This document shows, in pieces, positions 58,861 through 64,000 of a stretch of 64,000 nt of DNA (its first letter is position 1; every line of letters begins with the position of its first letter). The notes under the pieces are model-generated. The model had not been told where the DNA came from, searched no databases, and saw only the letters and a list, made by a program, of their open reading frames with translations. The stretch is from Liberibacter crescens BT-1 (GTDB lineage Bacteria > Pseudomonadota > Alphaproteobacteria > Rhizobiales > Rhizobiaceae), in contig NC_019907.1 of assembly GCF_000325745.1 (NCBI RefSeq), positions 516,001 to 580,000 of the forward strand, read 5' to 3'. Both the position numbers and the translations under genes were made by a program.

Positions 58861-59265
58861 TTAGCATTCTTTTTTACCAGTTGACCATCGTTGTATGTCT
58901 TTAGATATTCGATAAGATATGTTCTTGCTCATTAAAGGCCCAAAAATACTTAAACGAAGAGGAGATCCTTCTCCTTGTACAACGAGTAAAGGAAGGTCTT
59001 CAGGATTATTTTTAGGAACAATAAGGAGTCGTGGTTTATTACTAAACGAATCGAGTTCTGGTTCAAGTCGATAAGCAGAAAATGTTGGATCTTTTGATTT
59101 GAACCAACATTTTTGTGCAGATATAGCGATATTTTCTAAAGTAGAAAGGGATTGATTATTTGTTATATTCGTAGAGGATTTGCGGTAACCACAAGCACAC
59201 ATGAGAAAAGCCATGCCAGTGTATAGAACAATAGCTATCCTAGAAGAAAAGCGGGAATTAGACAT
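58861..59265 (-). CDS. Putative lipoprotein inside the purine operon (134 aa)
   Basis: Signal sequence (RIAIVLYTGMAFLMCACGY) with a lipobox-like MCAC, so the mature protein would begin at cysteine. The rest is a small beta-rich domain: AQKCWFKSKDPTFSAYRLEPELDSFSNKPRLLIVPKNN, then LLVVQGEGSPLRLSIFGPL. It lies between purQ and purL on the same strand with short gaps, so it is co-transcribed with them. I recall a comparable gene at this place in other Alphaproteobacteria; its role is unknown and not obviously tied to purines. Confidence 0.72.
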   Translation of the reverse strand: MSNSRFSSRIAIVLYTGMAFLMCACGYRKSSTNITNNQSLSTLENIAISAQKCWFKSKDPTFSAYRLEPELDSFSNKPRLLIVPKNNPEDLPLLVVQGEGSPLRLSIFGPLMSKNISYRISKDIQRWSTGKKEC

Positions 59266-59305
59266 AAATTGAACTCATTATCTTTTTTAGTTTATGGATT
59301 ATAAA

Positions 59306-59986
59306 TTATGTTAATATCATATTAAGTACAGAATCAAAAATACCATATCCGTCTTTTCCTCCATGTGTAGCAGATTCTATCATGTTTTCTGGATGTGGCA
59401 TCATTCCCAAGACATTGCCTTGTGAATTAATAATTCCGGCAATATCATATAATGACCCGTTAGGATTCGTTTCTGATGCATAACGAAAAACTATTAAACC
59501 TTCGCTTTTTAGCTTGTGTAACGTATCTTCATCAGCAAAATAGTTGCCATCATGATGTGCAACAGGACACCTTATAATTTGACCTTTAGTATATGCTCGT
59601 GTAAAGCTGGTTTCGGCATTGGTTACTTCAAGAAGGACTTCTTTACATACAAATTTTAGGGAAGCATTACGCATTAATGCACCTGGAAGGATGCCTGCTT
59701 CCAAAAGAATTTGAAAACCATTACAAATTCCTATAACTTTTATACCTTGCTCTATTTTTTTCTTTACTGATTGTATCACAGGTGTTCGGGCAGCAATAGC
59801 TCCACACCGCATATAATCACCATAGGAAAAACCACCTGGAATAACGATAAGGTCTACATTAGGAATATCGGTATCAGTCTCCCAGAGAAGAAGAGGGGTT
59901 ATCCCTGAAATTTTTTCCAATGCGACAATCATATCACGATCACGATTGAGGCCTGGAAGTTGAATAACAGCAGTTTTTATAGACAA
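59306..59986 (-). CDS. purQ: Phosphoribosylformylglycinamidine synthase, glutaminase subunit
   Basis: Class I amidotransferase that feeds ammonia to PurL. Triad elements: [13 protein letters not shown] with the nucleophilic cysteine, and MPHPENM with His and Glu. The N-terminus ([15 protein letters not shown]) and [16 protein letters not shown] are diagnostic. 226 residues, normal. Order purS-purQ-lipoprotein-purL on one strand. Confidence 0.96.
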   Translation of the reverse strand: MSIKTAVIQLPGLNRDRDMIVALEKISGITPLLLWETDTDIPNVDLIVIPGGFSYGDYMRCGAIAARTPVIQSVKKKIEQGIKVIGICNGFQILLEAGILPGALMRNASLKFVCKEVLLEVTNAETSFTRAYTKGQIIRCPVAHHDGNYFADEDTLHKLKSEGLIVFRYASETNPNGSLYDIAGIINSQGNVLGMMPHPENMIESATHGGKDGYGIFDSVLNMILT

Positions 59987-60018
59987 AGGACACCTAAAGG
60001 ATGATTCTTTATTCTTAA

Positions 60019-60050
60019 AAGAAAGATCAAGAAATATCTTGATCTTTCTT
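60019..60050 (-). promoter_or_regulatory. Perfect 14-bp hairpin between purS and purQ
   Basis: AAGAAAGATCAAGA, a four-base loop, TCTTGATCTTTCTT. It lies in the 78-bp gap between purS and purQ on the transcribed strand. The following T-run is weak, so it may be an attenuator, an mRNA processing or stability element, or a partial terminator that sets purS above purQ/purL. Confidence 0.65.
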
Positions 60051-60064
60051 GAAAGGTATTCTTT

Positions 60065-60319
60065 TTAAGGTAAATCGATTGTAATATCATAATTTTCAAT
60101 CACAGTGTTTGCGAGTAACTTTTCGCACATATTTTTTAATTCTTGTTCAGCACTCGACTGATTATCACAGAAAAGTTCTATATCAAAAACCTTTCCCTGG
60201 CGTATTTTACGAATTCCTTTAAACCCTGTATTAGCAATAGCTCCTTCTATAGCTTTACCTTGAGGGTCAAGTATACTATCTTTAATTGTTACAATTACAC
60301 GAGCTTTAAAAAGGTTCAT
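60065..60319 (-). CDS. purS: Phosphoribosylformylglycinamidine synthase subunit PurS
   Basis: 84 residues, the small structural subunit that joins PurL and PurQ. Family pattern: ARVIVTIKDSILDPQGKAIEGAI, GFKGIRKIRQGKVFDIEL, CEKLLANTVIENYDI. It starts five bases after the purC stop, and its presence matches the small PurL type. Confidence 0.95.
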   Translation of the reverse strand: MNLFKARVIVTIKDSILDPQGKAIEGAIANTGFKGIRKIRQGKVFDIELFCDNQSSAEQELKNMCEKLLANTVIENYDITIDLP

Positions 60320-60324
60320 TCGTA

Positions 60325-61095
60325 TTACAGTCTTTTAAAAGGAATTAGAAAATTTTCGATTACTGGTTCATTTTTATTGAGAATACCTAAGCGTCTTGCT
60401 ACTTCAGAATAAGCTTCTATTAATCCATCTGTATCATGACTAAAGCGTTTTTTGTTTATCTTTTCTTTTGTTTCAATATCCCATAGTCGACAGGAATCAG
60501 GAGATATTTCATCAGCCAGTATAATACGTACTACATCCCCATCAATGAGGCGTCCACATTCAATCTTGAAATCTACAAGCTGAATTCCTACCCCTAAAAA
60601 AAGGCCAGTCATAAAATCATTCATTCGTATAGCAAGGGCTGTCATTTCTTCTAGATCAGACTGACTTGCCCAGCCAAAAGCTGTTATATGCTCCTCTGAA
60701 ACCATAGGCCTCCTGAGATTGTCAGACTTATAGTAAAATTCAATTATCGAACGTGGAAGAACCAAACCTTCTTCAATTCCTAACTGTTTTGTTAATGACC
60801 CTGCGGCAATATTTCGAACAACTATCTCCAGGGGAATCATCTCCACTTCTCTTATTAGTTGCTCTCTCATATTTAGTCTACGAATAAAATGTGTTGGAAT
60901 GGCAATTTTATTCAGCTGGACAAATATATATTCTGATATTCTGTTATTTAAAACACCTTTTCCATTAACTATTTTGTGATGTTCTTTGTTTAAAAATACA
61001 GCATTATCCTTAAAGAACTGAACAAGAGTACCTGGTTCAGGGCCTTCATAAATTATCTTAGCCTTGCCTTCGTAAATACGATGACGACGCTTCAT
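60325..61095 (-). CDS. purC: SAICAR synthetase
   Basis: Joins CAIR with aspartate in purine synthesis. Motifs: [91 protein letters not shown]. 256 residues. It is directly upstream of purS. About 274 bp of AT-rich sequence separates it from purB and probably holds its own promoter. Confidence 0.95.
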   Translation of the reverse strand: MKRRHRIYEGKAKIIYEGPEPGTLVQFFKDNAVFLNKEHHKIVNGKGVLNNRISEYIFVQLNKIAIPTHFIRRLNMREQLIREVEMIPLEIVVRNIAAGSLTKQLGIEEGLVLPRSIIEFYYKSDNLRRPMVSEEHITAFGWASQSDLEEMTALAIRMNDFMTGLFLGVGIQLVDFKIECGRLIDGDVVRIILADEISPDSCRLWDIETKEKINKKRFSHDTDGLIEAYSEVARRLGILNKNEPVIENFLIPFKRL

Positions 61096-61369
61096 AAGCT
61101 TTTCTCTATTTTATAGAATTGAACACCATTGATAATCTTGCAAAGATTTTCTTATACCTCTTAATCATAATAGTCTCTTTCATTTTTTAGGAAAAATTTA
61201 ACATACATTGTATTTCAAAATGTGCAAGATATAAGCTCTTTGACCGTTCTTGGTAATATTTTTTGAATGTTTTTCTTATAATAATATTTTACTTTAAAGC
61301 ATTCTTTTCTTCTCATATCCTATAATATAATCTTTTCGCAAGATATAAGAATCATTACTTAATATCCTT

Positions 61370-62671
61370 TTAACTAAAAACTCGTTGGAAAATTGTGTCT
61401 ATATGTTTAGTATGATAACTAAGATCAAATTTTTCTCTAATTTGTTCTTCTGATAAGATCTGTTGTATATCAGTATCAGCAAGTAATTCTTCTAAAAAAT
61501 CTTTCCCTTGTTCCCAGACTTTCATAGCATTACGCTGAACGAGTTCATAAGCTTTTTCTCGAGATACACCTGACTGTGTTAACGCTAAAAGAATACGTTG
61601 TGAATGAATAAGTCCTCGAAATTGCTCAAGATTTTTTGTCATGTTATCAGGATAAATAAGCATTTCATTAATAACATTGGCTAAACGTGTTAATGCAAAA
61701 TCAAGATGAATTGTTGCGTCAGGACCAATTACTCGTTCAACAGAAGAATGAGAAATATCTCTTTCATGCCAAAGAACAACATTTTCCATAGCAGGTACTG
61801 CATAGGAACGTATTATACGAGCTAGTCCTGTCAAGTTTTCGCTTAGTACCGGATTGCGTTTATGAGGCATTGCTGAAGAGCCTTTTTGTTCTGGATAGAA
61901 CAATTCCTCTACTTCAAGAATTTCAGTGCGTTGTAGATGTCGGATTTCTGTAGACAGGCGTTCAATAGAAGAAGCAATAATTGCAAGGGTAGAAAAATAC
62001 ATAGCGTGGCGATCACGAGGGATAATTTGTGTAGAAATCGGTTCCGGTATGAGATCCATTGCATTGGCAACATATTGCTCAACATAAGGATTTATATGTG
62101 CAAAGGTGCCAACAGCACCGGAAATAGCACAAGTTGATATTTCTTGACGCGCATTAACAAGACGTTGGCGACAGCGCGTAAACTCTGCATAGGCTACAGC
62201 AAGTTTAAGCCCAAAAGTTGTTGGTTCGGCATGAATGCCATGAGACCGTCCTATGGTAATCGTGTTTTTATGTTCGAATGCACGTCGTTTAAGATTTTCT
62301 AACAGTTGATCAATATCTGTCAGTAAAAGATCAGTAGCTCTCATGAGCTGGATATTAAAGCAGGTATCAAGGATATCAGAGGATGTCATTCCTTGATGAA
62401 TAAACCGTGCATCTGCACCGATAATTTCAGCAAGATGAGTGAGGAAAGCAATAACATCATGTTTGATGTGATTTTCAAGATCAGCAATACGGTTAATATC
62501 AAAATTGGCATGTTTCCCTTTTGCCCAAATTGCTTGAGCAGCACTTTTAGGAACAATACCGATTTCAGCTAATGCATCACAAGCATGTGCTTCAATTTCA
62601 AACCATATCTTATATTTTGTTTCGCTGGACCAGATAGCATTCATTTCAGGTCTAGAGTAGCGTGGTATCAT
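61370..62671 (-). CDS. purB: Adenylosuccinate lyase
   Basis: Acts twice in purine synthesis (SAICAR to AICAR, adenylosuccinate to AMP). Fumarase-superfamily signature SSAMPHKRNPVLSEN carries the catalytic serine loop; other motifs are HDVIAFLTHL, GMTSSDILDTCFNIQL, GRSHGIHAEPTTFGLKL. 433 residues, short bacterial type starting MIPRYSRPEMNAIW. It reads in the same direction as purC. Confidence 0.96.
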   Translation of the reverse strand: MIPRYSRPEMNAIWSSETKYKIWFEIEAHACDALAEIGIVPKSAAQAIWAKGKHANFDINRIADLENHIKHDVIAFLTHLAEIIGADARFIHQGMTSSDILDTCFNIQLMRATDLLLTDIDQLLENLKRRAFEHKNTITIGRSHGIHAEPTTFGLKLAVAYAEFTRCRQRLVNARQEISTCAISGAVGTFAHINPYVEQYVANAMDLIPEPISTQIIPRDRHAMYFSTLAIIASSIERLSTEIRHLQRTEILEVEELFYPEQKGSSAMPHKRNPVLSENLTGLARIIRSYAVPAMENVVLWHERDISHSSVERVIGPDATIHLDFALTRLANVINEMLIYPDNMTKNLEQFRGLIHSQRILLALTQSGVSREKAYELVQRNAMKVWEQGKDFLEELLADTDIQQILSEEQIREKFDLSYHTKHIDTIFQRVFS

Positions 62672-62882
62672 AGTTTTCCTTTAGAATTCTTTTAAAGATA
62701 TATTTGAAAAGTCAATAATAAAACAAGTCAGGAAGCCTTCAAAAGCGACCTTTATCTTGAAATAATAATGTATAATGTATATTATTATTATTAAAACATG
62801 AGAAAGCCTGCATCAAGGTATAAACATTATTTTTTGCATAAATGACAGGAATATTTTGTTATGAGGACTGATTTCTAAACTT

Positions 62883-63557
62883 TTATAAAGCAGCCAATAC
62901 ATTATTTTTGAGGATTTTTATAGATTCTGTATAGGATAGCTTATTTTTATTGTTAAATATCTCGGATCCTACTACAAAGATATTCGCACCAGCTTTTGCA
63001 AGAGTACCAATGTTTTCAGCGTTCACGCCGCCATCTACTTCTATGGAAATATGTCGATCTCCAATGAGAATTTTTGTTTGACGAATTTTGTCGATCATTG
63101 ATGGAATTAGTTTTTGTCCGCCAAAACCAGGATTGACAGTCATAATAATGATGAGATCAACCTCTTCCAGGATATATTCCAATACCGATAAAGGTGTTGC
63201 AGGATTTATAGCTACACCAGCCTGTTTACCTAATTTACGAATATTTTGTAATGAACGGTGTAGATGAATATGGGATTCAGCATGAATATTAATAATATCA
63301 CAACCAGAATGTGCAAACTCTTCAATATATTGATCAAAAGATGAGGTCATTAAATGGCAATCAAAAAGAGCATTACTATAAGGTCTAAGAGATTTAATAA
63401 CACTGGCGCCAAAAGAAATGTTTGGAACAAAAGAACCATCCATAACATCAAGATGAATTTGTTCTGCACCCGCTAAGGTTACATCACGAACTTCTGCGCC
63501 TAAACGTGAAAAATCTGCAGCAAGAACAGAAGGAACAATCCGAATGGGTAAATTCAT
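62883..63557 (-). CDS. rpe: Ribulose-phosphate 3-epimerase
   Basis: Pentose phosphate pathway TIM barrel. Motifs: VPSVLAADFSRLGAEVRDV, IHLDVMDGSFVPNISFG (metal-binding His and Asp), DCHLMTSSF, IIIMTVNPGFGGQKL, IEVDGGVNAENIG. 224 residues. Upstream of purB on the same strand with a 211-bp gap, so probably a separate unit. Confidence 0.96.
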   Translation of the reverse strand: MNLPIRIVPSVLAADFSRLGAEVRDVTLAGAEQIHLDVMDGSFVPNISFGASVIKSLRPYSNALFDCHLMTSSFDQYIEEFAHSGCDIINIHAESHIHLHRSLQNIRKLGKQAGVAINPATPLSVLEYILEEVDLIIIMTVNPGFGGQKLIPSMIDKIRQTKILIGDRHISIEVDGGVNAENIGTLAKAGANIFVVGSEIFNNKNKLSYTESIKILKNNVLAAL

Positions 63558-63639
63558 AAATTAATATATCCTTGCCACTGCCCAATAATATATTTTCAAA
63601 ATGTAACATTTATGTTATGAGTTTACAATAGATCATTGA

Positions 63640-64000
63640 TTAATCTCTTTCAATAAGGTTTTTCCCATCCCATAACATCAGACGGAATGGATTTTCTTGC
63701 ATTGCATGACCTGCAGTAAAAGTTACTTGTCCAAGAACTGTTTGGAATGTTTTTTTCGCTATGTTTGATTCAGTTTTTGAGCCTATTTTCTGAGCATTTT
63801 CATTCGCTTTCACAAGAATTTGTAGTGCTGCCCAGGTTGGAAGACTGTAACCTGTTGGGTGAAGAGATGCTTTATTAAAAATTTTCATCACTTCTTTTGC
63901 ACTCGAAGATGCGCTATAGTCAGGTAAACATACTGATAATATTCCTGCAGGTAATGGCATTTTATCATCTTTATTACGAATGGCATCACCCATCATAAAG
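63640..64000 (-). CDS. Periplasmic substrate-binding protein, C-terminal part (LivK-like), cut by window edge
   Basis: About 120 codons open to the right edge. Segments SLHPTGYSLPTWAALQILVKANENA and FQTVLGQVTFTAGHAMQENPFRLMLWDGKNL resemble the end of type I periplasmic binding proteins of branched-chain amino acid ABC transporters (the GxxxxExHxxQxNP-like pattern). The N-terminus with signal peptide lies outside the window, so ligand and start cannot be judged. Confidence 0.65.
   Translation of the reverse strand, partial: FMMGDAIRNKDDKMPLPAGILSVCLPDYSASSSAKEVMKIFNKASLHPTGYSLPTWAALQILVKANENAQKIGSKTESNIAKKTFQTVLGQVTFTAGHAMQENPFRLMLWDGKNLIERD

Overview
ORGANISM. The window reads as an AT-rich alphaproteobacterial chromosome. 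The host genes (parE, tpiA-secG-pyrG, icd, trmJ-murI-rpsD-glsA, and the purB-purC-purS-purQ-purL-bolA-grxD cluster) have the order and protein types seen in Acetobacteraceae. The low G+C suggests a Commensalibacter-like insect symbiont. This placement comes from memory of gene order, not from a search.

LAYOUT. 1-7.8 kb is host: an AI-2E-type permease cut by the edge, parE, tpiA, secG, pyrG and icd. 7.8-48.0 kb is one integrated prophage of about 40.2 kb, bounded by a 16-bp direct repeat (7789-7804 and 48024-48039), with likely integrase arm sites just inside both ends. 48.1-64 kb is host again: a PAS histidine kinase, trmJ, murI, rpsD, glsA, a Bcr/CflA-type exporter, then a long leftward operon of purine synthesis genes with bolA and grxD at its end, rpe, and the C-terminus of a periplasmic binding protein.

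PROPHAGE. It has a lambda-like control circuit joined to a P22/podovirus-like virion module. A leftward early operon (pL near 11.78 kb) encodes small proteins, an ERF annealing protein, a YqaJ exonuclease, a NinB-like protein and the integrase. A rightward operon (pR near 20.69 kb) encodes Cro, a winged-helix protein, a DUF1064 nuclease, a DUF1376 replication protein and SSB. Four near-identical palindromes (ATGC-RRWTK-GCAT type) lie in pairs at pL and at the cI/cro promoters. The late block (31.1-47.9 kb) runs terS, terL, portal, scaffold, SU10-like capsid, connectors, stopper, ejection proteins, fibre and lysis genes (lysozyme, holin candidate, nested Rz/Rz1). It starts behind a strong terminator, so late expression probably needs antitermination. 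terL is broken by a one-base frameshift, so packaging may be defective.

ACCESSORY CARGO. Two AT-rich regions look like cargo. Region A (12.0-20.0 kb, between pL and the repressor) holds unknown small proteins, an outer-membrane beta-barrel, and leftward genes for membrane proteins directly behind the repressor, the place of rexAB in lambda. Region B (24.3-30.3 kb, between ssb and the late genes) holds a class II Fic AMP-transferase, a 676-aa GHKL ATPase with a C-terminal PD-(D/E)XK-like motif, and a RelE-like toxin overlapping an ImmA/IrrE protease gene. Both regions share a family of small coiled-coil proteins with a C-terminal membrane anchor (four or five genes and one remnant). Four members have the same promoter: TTGACT, 17 bp, a -10 box, exactly 6 bp, then the ATG. 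That predicts leaderless mRNAs; cro has the same layout.

The best candidates for undescribed biology are the rex-position membrane genes, the GHKL-nuclease protein, the RelE/ImmA pair, and the anchored coiled-coil family with leaderless promoters.
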